Source of the DNA: Pelagibacteraceae bacterium
GTDB lineage: Bacteria; Pseudomonadota; Alphaproteobacteria; HIMB59; GCA-002718135
Length of the DNA: 42,110 nucleotides
Assembly (NCBI GenBank): GCA_017639935.1
Contig: JAGFWP010000047.1
Span: forward strand, 1 to 42,110
Direction of reading: 5' to 3'
Part shown: piece by piece, positions 8,318 through 16,973 of the stretch
Numbering within the stretch: position 1 is the stretch's first letter
Layout: every line of letters begins with the position of its first letter
The notes under the pieces: generated by a model
Database searches by the model: none
What the model saw: the letters and a program-made list of their open reading frames with translations, nothing else
What the model was told of the DNA's origin: nothing
Program-made: the position numbers and the translations under genes

Positions 8318-9324
8318 ATTCTGTTGGATAATGGTGAAAATATATTTAAAACAAAAATTTTTTTATCAAGATTATAAACAAATAAATCATTTTCATAAGT
8401 ATTTAAATATTCTAGAATTTTTTGGGAAATTTGATTATCTAAATATTTAGACATTTCTAATAAAGTATTAGATATACCAGAAATAAAATTTTTTTTAATA
8501 TCAATTCCTAAATTAATTTTTGTTGCGTTAACTATTATAAATTTAATTAATGATAAAAATAGTATGAAATGATCATTCGAGTACATCCCAACTTTATCTG
8601 ATAATTGTAAAATATTTGATGATAAAGGTTTTTTTTCTTTAAATATTTCAATTAAATGATCAAAGATTTCTCTGAAATTTTCAGAATATAATTGAATTGC
8701 CAATCCTGGCGAACCTTCAGACAGATCATATAGAAATTTCAAAATATTTTTGTCAATTGATTCATCTTTATTTAAAATAATTTCGTTAAATTGATCAAAT
8801 GTTGGATTAGAAAATTTGAATTTAATACATCTTGAACGAATAGTTGGAAGCAATTTAGATAAATGGTGCGTAATTAAAATTATATAAGCATCTCCTTTTG
8901 GTTCCTCTAAAATTTTTAAAAGGGCATTAGAGCTGCTAATATTTAGGTCATCACTGCTATCTATTATTATAAATTTAGGAGAACCGTCAATCGAAAATTG
9001 ATAAATAAATGATTCCAATTTTCTTATTTGATTAATGATGATGTTGTTTTTAAATTTTTTTGTTTTATCATCATATTCTTTTCGAAGGAGTCTCATGCTG
9101 GGATGTGAATTATTATAAATTAAATTAGTATGATTGGATGAAGGATTTTCTTTATATATTTCATCAAAAACATTATTTATTAGAGAATAAGCTAAAGTGG
9201 ATTTTCCAATGCCCTTATTTCCGTAGAATATAAGTGAATTAGACAGATTTTTATTTATTAAATTTTCTTTAAGAGTAGTAAATATTTTTTCAAAACCTAT
9301 CAATTTTTTCGATAAAGATGTCAT
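8314..9324 (-). CDS. holB: DNA polymerase III subunit delta'
   Basis: A 336-aa AAA+ clamp-loader subunit. The Walker A is GNKGIGKST (residues 35-43), the Walker B region is FIIIDSSDDL, the sensor region reads NALLKILEEP, and the arginine-finger-type IRSRC follows. The zinc-binding cysteine cluster seen in E. coli delta' is absent: the whole protein has a single Cys. Lys/Asn-rich sequence makes family assignment rely on these motifs and on position between tmk and metG, where alphaproteobacteria keep holB. It works with DnaX and HolA to load the beta clamp at the replication fork. Confidence 0.9.
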   Translation of the reverse strand: MTSLSKKLIGFEKIFTTLKENLINKNLSNSLIFYGNKGIGKSTLAYSLINNVFDEIYKENPSSNHTNLIYNNSHPSMRLLRKEYDDKTKKFKNNIIINQIRKLESFIYQFSIDGSPKFIIIDSSDDLNISSSNALLKILEEPKGDAYIILITHHLSKLLPTIRSRCIKFKFSNPTFDQFNEIILNKDESIDKNILKFLYDLSEGSPGLAIQLYSENFREIFDHLIEIFKEKKPLSSNILQLSDKVGMYSNDHFILFLSLIKFIIVNATKINLGIDIKKNFISGISNTLLEMSKYLDNQISQKILEYLNTYENDLFVYNLDKKIFVLNIFSPLSNRI

Positions 9325-9327
9325 TTA

Positions 9328-9954
9328 TTATTTTAATAACTCTTTAATGGATTTGAGAACAGTTTCATGAATCATATCTACCTTTAGTTCAGCATTTATT
9401 TTTATAAATCTTTTATTATTTTTTGATAATTTTTTGTATCCTGAAATAACTCTTGAATGAAACAAAGTATCAATTTTATCATATTTATTAGTAATTTTTC
9501 GTTTTTTTAGCCTCTTATTAATTTCGCCAACTGATAAAAGAAATAAAAATGTTTTTGATGGTAGAAAATCATTTAAAAGTTCTTTGTGTAAATTCATAGT
9601 TTTTTTTAAACCATAATTATTAACAAAACCTTGATATACAAAAGTTGAATCCGCAAAACGGTCAGTGATTACAATCTTGCCATTCTTCAATGCTGGTTTA
9701 ATTACTGTATTGATGTGGTTTAATCTCGAGGACATAAGTAGTAAAATCTCTTCCGTATTTGAAATAAGTTGTTTTTTATCTAATATTATTTTTCGGAGTT
9801 TTTCAGAGACAGGTGTCCCTCCTGGTTCTCTTGTTAATATATAAGGAATTTTTTTATTTTTAAAGAATTTTTGGAGAAGTTTAATTTGTGTTGATTTACC
9901 ACTTGCCTCCGGACCTTCAAAAGAAATAAATAATCCTCGATTGTTAAATTTCAT
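9328..9954 (-). CDS. tmk: Thymidylate kinase
   Basis: A 208-aa dTMP kinase, making dTDP for DNA synthesis. The P-loop is FEGPEASGKST (residues 12-22). REPGGTPVSEKLR carries the substrate-binding arginine, DRFADST matches the DR[YF] motif near residue 97, and a lysine/arginine-rich LID follows (RLKKRK). It overlaps dacC by 11 bp and is 3 bp from holB, so it is part of one translational unit. Confidence 0.95.
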   Translation of the reverse strand: MKFNNRGLFISFEGPEASGKSTQIKLLQKFFKNKKIPYILTREPGGTPVSEKLRKIILDKKQLISNTEEILLLMSSRLNHINTVIKPALKNGKIVITDRFADSTFVYQGFVNNYGLKKTMNLHKELLNDFLPSKTFLFLLSVGEINKRLKKRKITNKYDKIDTLFHSRVISGYKKLSKNNKRFIKINAELKVDMIHETVLKSIKELLK

Positions 9955-11074
9955 CTAAACTCGTTCCAAAAACCAAATATTTTATCGCAGCAAATATTCT
10001 CATAATTGGGTTAATGGAATTAACATTTTTATCTGCAACTAATGGAACAATCATTGGGGGTTTGCCAGAAATATTTATTGTCAAAGAACCTATCTTCTCT
10101 CCAGCTTTAATGGGTGCTGAAATTGGTTTTTCATAATGTATCGTTGATTTAATCAATTTCAACTGATCAAAGGATAGTATTGAGATAATATCTTTTTCAA
10201 CCACTAAATTTACTGTTGGCTTACTGCCAAGCCACACATCAACATTCTTAATTATTTGATCTTTATGGGCTAATATTTTTTCTGTTGTTTGTTTAAAGGC
10301 CCAATTTAATAAATTAGAAGATTCATTTAATCTTGATCTTGAACTGTTTGTGCCATTAATGACAACTGTTATACGTCTTTCATCTCTAATAGCAGATCCA
10401 GCTATGCCCCAACCTGATTCTTTTACATAGCCAGTTTTTAAACCATCTGCTCCATTAACATTACTTAAAAGTCTGTTTCTGTTAGGTTGCTTAATATCAT
10501 TATACGTGAATTCCTTTTCACTAAAATATGTATATAAATCAGTAAAATCTCTGATTAGGGAATTAGATAAGATTGCAAGATCAAGAACAGTTGAATAATG
10601 ATCATCCGCGGGCCAGCCAGAAGAATTTGTAAAATTAGTATTATTCATTTTTAATTTTTCCGCATAAGCATTCATTAGGCTAGCAAAATCATCTTCCGTG
10701 CCAGACAAACATTCAGCTAGTGCTACGGAAGCATCATTGCCAGACTGAATAATTATTCCTCTTAAAAGCGTATTAATAGTAACTTGATCGTCAATTTCTA
10801 AAAAGGTACGTGATCCACCCATACGATAAGCTTTTGCAGACACTGTGCAGGTATCTTCAATTGACAAATTTGTATTATTTATTCTATCAAAAGCCGCATA
10901 AACGGTCATTATTTTAGTCATTGAAGCTGGAGGAATTTTTTGGTTAGAATTTTTTTCGAATAATATTTCGTTAGTATTATAATCAACTACAACAGCTTGA
11001 TTTGCCTTTGTATCAATGGCCCAAGAATTAGAAATATGAAGAAAGACAATTATGACAAATAAACAAAATTTCAT
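9944..11074 (-). CDS. dacC: Penicillin-binding D-alanyl-D-alanine carboxypeptidase (PBP5/6 type)
   Basis: A 376-aa periplasmic serine-type carboxypeptidase that trims peptidoglycan pentapeptides. A signal peptide spans about residues 1-19 (hydrophobic, cleaved near SWA). The active-site motifs are SMTK (Ser51, Lys54), SGN (111-113) and KTG (213-215). A C-terminal beta domain follows from about 275 to 355, and the tail near 360-376 could act as a membrane anchor. It lies between rlpA and tmk in a cell-wall block with mltB. The dacA/dacC choice of symbol is by convention. Confidence 0.94.
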   Translation of the reverse strand: MKFCLFVIIVFLHISNSWAIDTKANQAVVVDYNTNEILFEKNSNQKIPPASMTKIMTVYAAFDRINNTNLSIEDTCTVSAKAYRMGGSRTFLEIDDQVTINTLLRGIIIQSGNDASVALAECLSGTEDDFASLMNAYAEKLKMNNTNFTNSSGWPADDHYSTVLDLAILSNSLIRDFTDLYTYFSEKEFTYNDIKQPNRNRLLSNVNGADGLKTGYVKESGWGIAGSAIRDERRITVVINGTNSSRSRLNESSNLLNWAFKQTTEKILAHKDQIIKNVDVWLGSKPTVNLVVEKDIISILSFDQLKLIKSTIHYEKPISAPIKAGEKIGSLTINISGKPPMIVPLVADKNVNSINPIMRIFAAIKYLVFGTSLDEI

Positions 11075-11113
11075 TTCTATTATATATATGGATAATTATG
11101 ACCCAAGTATGTT

Positions 11114-12040
11114 TTATTTTAGTATAATTTCTGTGTTCTTATACCCTTTGGATATGAAAGAGGAAACTAATTTATTTGCATCAATATTTTCAATAGGTCC
11201 GATTATAACACTATATGCATCACCTTCATTTTGAGTAGTGATATTAAATTTGATGTTAAGTAAATCAATGATATTTTTTGTCTCCTTATAAGAATCAAAC
11301 CCATACACTTTTACAAACAGATCATTATTAGAAACTTCTTCTAACATTAATTCAATCGGTTGTTCAATATTGCTATTAGAAATATTTTTTTCAACAGTTA
11401 CTTCATCTAAATCTGATATAGAAACGCTCTCAGTTGGCGCTGAATCAACAGTTTTATTAAAATCAGCCTGATTCATTGATTCCAAAACAATTTTGCTTTG
11501 CTTGCTTGGATCAGTAAGCACTTCTAACTTAACACGAGCTATTTTGTTTTTATAGAATCGAAGTAATTGAGAAACTTTTCTTGATACTTGAATCAGGGAT
11601 ACATTATCATCATGTCGGTCAATTATTTTAATAATTAAAGATGAGCCGTTTTCAAGGTTAGTAATTTTAACAATGCTGGGTAATGGTAAGGTTTTGTGAC
11701 GTCCCAAAAGTTCGGTTACTTTATTTATATCATTATTTGCAGTTTTAACATTATGCAGCTCTTTATCATAAAATGTTGCTAAACCACTTTGAACATAAGA
11801 ATAATTTTCTTCAGGTATGTATTCAACGCCTTCAATAAAATATGGATCTCCTATTAAATAAAAAATCGCATTATTAGTATTTTGTTTTTTTTCTTTTAAT
11901 TTATTGACACTAACTACTTCAATAATTTTTTTCTCTACATTAACGATCTTCTTTTCTACTTTAGCTATCGTTTTGTTATTTTCTAACTGACAGGATAATA
12001 AAAACAGGATGATGAAAAAAAAACTACTTAGTAATTTCAT
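11114..12040 (-). CDS. rlpA: RlpA-like lipoprotein with SPOR domain
   Basis: A 308-aa lipoprotein. The lipobox is LLSC with Cys17. After a Lys-rich linker, a double-psi beta-barrel (about 85-165) keeps the RlpA residues His115 (RHKTLPLPS) and Asp141 (IIDRHDD), known catalytic positions in lytic transglycosylase RlpA. The usual S-W-Y-G and T-A-N-G-E stretches have drifted (GLATFYD, KTANNDINK). A SPOR domain (about 238-308) should bind denuded peptidoglycan at the septum. It overlaps mltB by 17 bp and precedes dacC. Whether the drifted barrel is still enzymatically active is open. Confidence 0.85.
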   Translation of the reverse strand: MKLLSSFFFIILFLLSCQLENNKTIAKVEKKIVNVEKKIIEVVSVNKLKEKKQNTNNAIFYLIGDPYFIEGVEYIPEENYSYVQSGLATFYDKELHNVKTANNDINKVTELLGRHKTLPLPSIVKITNLENGSSLIIKIIDRHDDNVSLIQVSRKVSQLLRFYKNKIARVKLEVLTDPSKQSKIVLESMNQADFNKTVDSAPTESVSISDLDEVTVEKNISNSNIEQPIELMLEEVSNNDLFVKVYGFDSYKETKNIIDLLNIKFNITTQNEGDAYSVIIGPIENIDANKLVSSFISKGYKNTEIILK

Positions 12041-13073
12041 CGCTCAACAAACCTATTGAAACTGCATAATAAGAGCTGCAATTATAATATAATAAGTTTT
12101 TATAGTTTTGATAGACTATAAACATCCTTCCATCAATTCCATCCGGTGCAATTAAACGTGCTTCAAGATCGTTTCGTTTAGGTAAATTATTGTTATTGAC
12201 GACAATAAAACCAAGTTTGTTCCATTCTGATAATTTTTTTGGAATAGAGCGGGATTTAACTGAACTGCAGCCTTTGGGATTGTTTTGTCTTAATGAATCA
12301 TAAAAATCTAAAATATTTTTTGGAGGCAAAACTTCCCTTCCCCAAGATGCATCAAATAACCATGGATTTTTGTCGATAGAAGTGAGGTAGTTTGCAATAC
12401 TTGCAAATGCATCTGAATAACTGCTCCATATATCCACTCCTCCACCATCCCAATCATAACCACTTTCAATAAAAGTTGTTGGGATCATTTGCGTCATACC
12501 TACAGCCCCGCCCCAGCTTCCTATTAATTTATCTGAATCAACAAGTCCTTGTTCAATAATTTTTAAAGCTGCAAAAAGTTGTTTTTTATAAAATGAGCTT
12601 CTTCGTCTATCATAAGCTAGAGTTGTGACAGCTTCTATTGTACTAATGTTGCCTTGGTTTTTTCCATAAAAACTTTCCATACCCAAAACTGCAATAATAA
12701 ATCTTGGTTGTATGCCAAAATGAGTAGAAATCTGATTTAATTCTTCTTTGTATTTTTTCATCATATTTCTTCCTGCTATAATCCTGGATTTATCTACTCT
12801 ATAATAAAGATATTCTTTTAATGTAATTGTAGACTCAGGTTGACAACGATCTCTCATAATGATTTTCTTTTGAGGTGATACATCTGAAAGTTCTGCATCA
12901 ATTGTATTTTGTGAAATACCTTCTTTCAAAGCTTCTTTTTTAATTTCAGATAACCAATCTAACCATTCATCATTTGTAGGCATAACAGGTTTTTTACAGT
13001 CTGCTGACAAAACATTAAGTGAAATAAAAACAGTAATGATGAAATAAAGTGATAGCGTACAATAAAATCTCAT
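12024..13073 (-). CDS. mltB: Lytic murein transglycosylase B
   Basis: A 349-aa peptidoglycan lytic transglycosylase, family 3. A signal peptide covers roughly residues 1-24. Catalytic Glu133 lies in VLGMESFYGKNQG, and the substrate-binding GSWGGAVGMTQMIPTTF block follows near residue 185. There is no lipobox, so the protein is probably soluble in the periplasm. It is the first gene of the long leftward operon and its 3' end overlaps rlpA. The 98 bp upstream, before the tRNA-Ser gene, should hold the operon promoter. Confidence 0.93.
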   Translation of the reverse strand: MRFYCTLSLYFIITVFISLNVLSADCKKPVMPTNDEWLDWLSEIKKEALKEGISQNTIDAELSDVSPQKKIIMRDRCQPESTITLKEYLYYRVDKSRIIAGRNMMKKYKEELNQISTHFGIQPRFIIAVLGMESFYGKNQGNISTIEAVTTLAYDRRRSSFYKKQLFAALKIIEQGLVDSDKLIGSWGGAVGMTQMIPTTFIESGYDWDGGGVDIWSSYSDAFASIANYLTSIDKNPWLFDASWGREVLPPKNILDFYDSLRQNNPKGCSSVKSRSIPKKLSEWNKLGFIVVNNNNLPKRNDLEARLIAPDGIDGRMFIVYQNYKNLLYYNCSSYYAVSIGLLSDEITK

Positions 13074-13127
13074 ATAATAATAAAGATAACAAAATTAGTA
13101 ATAATTTGGAATTAATATTTGTATATT

Positions 13128-13154
13128 TTGACAAAAATTAGAACTAACTGTAAT
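13128..13154 (+). promoter_or_regulatory. Putative sigma70-type promoter of tRNA-Ser
   Basis: A perfect -35 hexamer TTGACA (13128-13133) is followed 15 nt later by TGTAAT (13149-13154), one base from the -10 consensus. The tRNA begins 17 nt further. The spacer is two shorter than ideal. Confidence 0.5.
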
Positions 13155-13171
13155 GGAATGTTTCATTATTA

Positions 13172-13261
13172 GGAGAGATGGCTGAGCGGTTGAAAGCACC
13201 GGTCTTGAAAACCGGCAAGGTGGCAACACCTTCCAGAGTTCGAATCTCTGTCTCTCCGCCA
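13172..13261 (+). tRNA. tRNA-Ser (anticodon UGA)
   Basis: A type II tRNA of 90 nt. Acceptor strands GGAGAGA (13172-13178) and TCTCTCC (13251-13257) pair fully, with discriminator G and an encoded CCA. The anticodon stem is CCGGT/ACCGG with loop CTTGAAA, giving anticodon TGA, which reads UCN codons. The long variable arm and the T-arm GAGTTCGAATCTC are present. It stands alone between mltB and mfd. Confidence 0.98.
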
Positions 13262-13288
13262 CACTAACTAATCTAGTGGAATTTTTTT
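13262..13288 (+). terminator. Weak intrinsic terminator after tRNA-Ser
   Basis: A 5-bp stem CACTA/TAGTG (13262-13266 and 13274-13278) with a 7-nt loop is followed by GAA and a run of seven T. It overlaps the 3' end of the convergent mfd gene. The stem is short, so termination strength is doubtful. Confidence 0.3.
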
Positions 13289-16200
13289 ATGATGTTTTTC
13301 ACTAATGCGAATCTGTTATCATTTATATTGCCAAGAAAATCGTAAAATACTTTTTGATCAGATCTGATAGTAATCTGTTTATCTTTAGATAATCCTATTT
13401 TTAAAATTTTCTCAGGATTTTTTGGAATATTTTTGTAAAAACTAAATAAAATTCCCTTTCTTCCAAATTCTATCTGCTCAATATTATTTCTTAAACAAAG
13501 TATTTTTATTTCAATCAATTGAAATAAATTCTCAACCTCATTTGGCAATTTACCAAATCTATCCACTAATTCTGTCATAAGGTTATTTCTTTCCTGGTTA
13601 TTGGTGATTAATGAAATTCTTTTATAAACAGACATTTTAATATCAAGATCATTAATAAACTCATCTGGAATAAATATTTCTTCAGGAATCCTTATAATTG
13701 GTTGAAAAGAAGGCTTAATAACAATTTTACTATCTTTAAATAATTGATTTTTTTGCCTTAAAATCTCTTCTTCCAACATTTGATGGTATAGTTCCGTGCC
13801 TACCTCTTTTATGAATCCACTTTGCTCCTCCCCTATAATAGAACCTCCTCCTCGTAAATCCAAATCCTGGGTAGCTATGTTAAACCCAGAACCTATTTTA
13901 TCAAAAGAGTTAATTACATTTAATCTTTTGCGAGCATTTTCTGTCATCTCTTTTTCATTATAGGTTAAATAAGCATAACCTCTCTTTGAAGAACGCCCTA
14001 CCCTTCCTCTTAATTGATATATTCCGGCAAGAGAAAATATGTGACTTCGATAAACAATGATTGTATTGACGTGTGGCAAATCCAAACCATTCTCAATAAT
14101 ATTTGTGCTGATCAGCAAAGGTACTTCTTGATTATAAAATTTTGTTATTCTGGATTCCAATATTTTAGGCGCTAATTGGCCATGGGCTGTTACATATTTA
14201 ACTTCTGGTAATTTTTCATTGATAAATCTCTCTAAAAACGGAATATCTCGTTTTCGAGGGGTTACAAAAAAAACTCCGTTTTTTCTCCCATGAATTTCTC
14301 TTTTAATAGCTTCAATAATTGTAATCTCATCAAAAGAAGAAATGAAAGTTCTAACAGATAGTCTTTCATAAGGTGCTGTTTGTATCATACTCAAATCTCT
14401 AATACCAGATAATGACAATGATAATGTTCTGGGTATGGGCGTGGCGGATAAAGAAAGAACATGCGCACGGGGTGCAATTGATTTAAATTTTTCTTTTTGC
14501 TGAGTGCCTAATTTTTGTTCTTCATCATAAATAATAAGGCCTAGTTTTTTAAAATGTATTTTATTGCTTAAAAGTGCGTGAGTTCCAATAATTACATCTA
14601 TTGTCCCTTCCTTTAGTGAAGAAATTATTTTTAATTTTTCCTTTGCTGGTACAAGTCTTGAAATTTCTCCAACTTTAATGCCGAATGGGATCAATCTATT
14701 AGAAAAATTATTAAAATGCTGTCTTGATAATAAAGTAGTTGGGACTAATACAAGACTTTGAATTTTAGACTTAGCAGCCAAAAATACAGCTCTGATGATG
14801 ACTTCTGTCTTTCCAAATGCCACGTCTCCTACTATCAATCTATCAGCAGGGATTGACTTTGAAAAATCGGCAATGACTTCCTCTATGGTTTTTGCTTGAT
14901 CGTCAGTTTCAATGAACGGAAAAGTGCTGGAAAATTTTTCATATTCAGAGGGGTTAAAATCAATCTTATGTGATTGAGATTTCAATCTTTTTGCAGCCGT
15001 GATCATTAAGTTTTTTGCCGCTTCTTTTATTTTATTTTTTGCCTTAGCTTTTCTTTTTTGCCAATGAGAGCTGCCCAATCGATCAAGCTGTGCATTATTA
15101 TTATCATCATTTCCATATTTTGTAATAAAATTGAGATTCTCAATTGGCAAAAAAAGCTTTTGATCATCTGCGAATTCAAGCTCGACACAATCGTGATGTG
15201 ATTGATTAATTTCTAATTTTTTTATATTCAGAAATCTACACAAACCATATTCAGAATGAACTAATATACTATTCTTTGTTAACTTATTGATTTCTTCAAA
15301 AAATACTTCTTTATTCTGATCTACAGACTTGTGTGTGGAAAAATTGTATCCGAACAAGGATTTTTCATTTAAAAAAATATAATTTTGATATTCAACAGAT
15401 TCATCTATTTTTAATACTGTTATATTTAACTTTTCTTCATTTTCTAATTCATCAAAATTATTAATTGATACAAAATTTATTTGAAGTTGTTCTAATAGAA
15501 TTTTTTTTATTCTATCAAGCGACCCGTTGGAACGTGAACAAATAACAATATGTTTTTTATAATTAATTTCAAAAAATTTTTTAATAAATTTAAAATCTAT
15601 TTCCTTTCTTATTGAAGAAAGGTTAGGTAATTTATTAATTTTAAAATTAATTTCTTTATCCAGATTATATTCATGTAATTTAACCACTGAAAAATTAATA
15701 AAATTATTCTGAATATTCTTGTAATTTAAATATAAGTTTTTCGGAGGAAGGTGAAAATTGTCCCCCCCTTCTTCTCTGGCACTGAAAAAATCATTTATAT
15801 TTTCTATGCGCATATCTAGTAAATTTTGAAAATCATTATTTAGTATAATGTGATAATTTAAGCAGTATGAAAAGATTGTTGACAAAGATTCATTAAATAA
15901 AGGTAGAAAATTTTCACCGCCGGAAGGTATTATTGAGTTAGAAAATAAGTTGTAAATTTGACTATGCCGATATTCAGAAAAAATTTCTCTAAAAGATTTT
16001 CTAAAAAGATTCAAAGATTTATTATTGATTAATAATTCACTGGAGGGAGTAATCAGTATGTTCTCATCTATTTTTTGGGTTGTTTTTTGCGTTAATCTGT
16101 CAAATTCACTAATAGTTTCTATATTTTGATCAAAAAAATCTATTCGTATTGGTTTGTTTCTATCGGATAAAAAAATATCAATAATTGATCCTCTGATTGC

Positions 16201-16659
16201 AAACTCTGATTTTTCTCTTACAACTGATGTTCTTTGATATCCTAGGAAAATTAATTTATTAATTAATTGCTCAAAATTAATTCTTTTATTTAAAAAAATT
16301 TCAATGAAATTATTATTAATAAAATCAACATCAATAGTTTTTTGCAATATTGCATTAACAGAAGAAATGACAATATATTTATTCTTATTATGATAAATTT
16401 TATAAAGAGTATTTATTCTTTCAGATTGAATCTCTCTTGAAGGGGAAACGCTATCGTAAGGAATTTGATCCCAAGATCGATAAACTAATATTTCAACAGA
16501 TGGTATTAACCATTCAATTTTTGATTTAATATCAAAAATTTCTTTTTCATTTCTCGCTATATATAAAAGTGAGCATTTATTATTTTTCTTTAAATAATCA
16601 GCAATAAAGAAAGCTTCATTGCCCTTGTTAACTGATCCTATTAATGTTTCATTACTCAT
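13273..16659 (-). CDS. mfd: Transcription-repair coupling factor
   Basis: A 1128-aa DNA translocase that removes RNA polymerase stalled at lesions and recruits UvrA. N-terminal UvrB-like domains cover about 1-330. The RNA-polymerase-interaction region follows, with the signature pair GDYVVH replaced by SILVHSEYGLCRF near residue 470. The helicase core has Walker A GDVAFGKTE (near 610), DEEQ (near 711), SATPIPRTL, and motif VI QLRGRVGRSSKRGYAY. A C-terminal TRCF domain completes it. Length is close to E. coli Mfd (1148). It overlaps sdhE by 4 bp (ATGA), the alphaproteobacterial arrangement. uvrA is in the same window but not in the same operon. Confidence 0.97.
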   Translation of the reverse strand: MSNETLIGSVNKGNEAFFIADYLKKNNKCSLLYIARNEKEIFDIKSKIEWLIPSVEILVYRSWDQIPYDSVSPSREIQSERINTLYKIYHNKNKYIVISSVNAILQKTIDVDFINNNFIEIFLNKRINFEQLINKLIFLGYQRTSVVREKSEFAIRGSIIDIFLSDRNKPIRIDFFDQNIETISEFDRLTQKTTQKIDENILITPSSELLINNKSLNLFRKSFREIFSEYRHSQIYNLFSNSIIPSGGENFLPLFNESLSTIFSYCLNYHIILNNDFQNLLDMRIENINDFFSAREEGGDNFHLPPKNLYLNYKNIQNNFINFSVVKLHEYNLDKEINFKINKLPNLSSIRKEIDFKFIKKFFEINYKKHIVICSRSNGSLDRIKKILLEQLQINFVSINNFDELENEEKLNITVLKIDESVEYQNYIFLNEKSLFGYNFSTHKSVDQNKEVFFEEINKLTKNSILVHSEYGLCRFLNIKKLEINQSHHDCVELEFADDQKLFLPIENLNFITKYGNDDNNNAQLDRLGSSHWQKRKAKAKNKIKEAAKNLMITAAKRLKSQSHKIDFNPSEYEKFSSTFPFIETDDQAKTIEEVIADFSKSIPADRLIVGDVAFGKTEVIIRAVFLAAKSKIQSLVLVPTTLLSRQHFNNFSNRLIPFGIKVGEISRLVPAKEKLKIISSLKEGTIDVIIGTHALLSNKIHFKKLGLIIYDEEQKLGTQQKEKFKSIAPRAHVLSLSATPIPRTLSLSLSGIRDLSMIQTAPYERLSVRTFISSFDEITIIEAIKREIHGRKNGVFFVTPRKRDIPFLERFINEKLPEVKYVTAHGQLAPKILESRITKFYNQEVPLLISTNIIENGLDLPHVNTIIVYRSHIFSLAGIYQLRGRVGRSSKRGYAYLTYNEKEMTENARKRLNVINSFDKIGSGFNIATQDLDLRGGGSIIGEEQSGFIKEVGTELYHQMLEEEILRQKNQLFKDSKIVIKPSFQPIIRIPEEIFIPDEFINDLDIKMSVYKRISLITNNQERNNLMTELVDRFGKLPNEVENLFQLIEIKILCLRNNIEQIEFGRKGILFSFYKNIPKNPEKILKIGLSKDKQITIRSDQKVFYDFLGNINDNRFALVKNIIKKFH

Positions 16660-16907
16660 TCCATTAATTTTTTAAATAAATTAGCATATTTATTACTGGG
16701 ATTTTTTTTATTGGTTAATATTAAAAACATATCAGCATCAGAGACTTCAATGAATAAATTTGATAATTGATAGAGTTCATTATGAGTTAAGATATCAATT
16801 TTATTAACAATTAACTTTTGATACAACAAATCAGTTTCCTTGGTGCCAGTGTATGAACATCGGTAAATAATCTTCTTTTTTAACTTTTTAATATTGTATT
16901 CACTCAT
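16656..16907 (-). CDS. sdhE: FAD assembly factor SdhE-like (succinate dehydrogenase flavinylation)
   Basis: An 83-aa helical protein of the SdhE/SDHAF2 (DUF339) family, which helps attach FAD covalently to SdhA. Evidence is size, position directly before mfd and divergent from recG, and the YRCSYTGTKETDLL block where the family has a bulky residue followed by RGxxE and a D-L-L. Gly and Glu of RGxxE are kept (Gly22, Glu25), but the first Arg is Thr. The C-terminal acidic helix (FIEVSDADMF) also fits. The Arg change lowers certainty about function but not about family. Confidence 0.78.
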   Translation of the reverse strand: MSEYNIKKLKKKIIYRCSYTGTKETDLLYQKLIVNKIDILTHNELYQLSNLFIEVSDADMFLILTNKKNPSNKYANLFKKLME

Positions 16908-16973
16908 AATATTTCATTATCCATACAAGTTGGTGTAAGAATTAATAATTACATATTTAAATAATACAATTAA

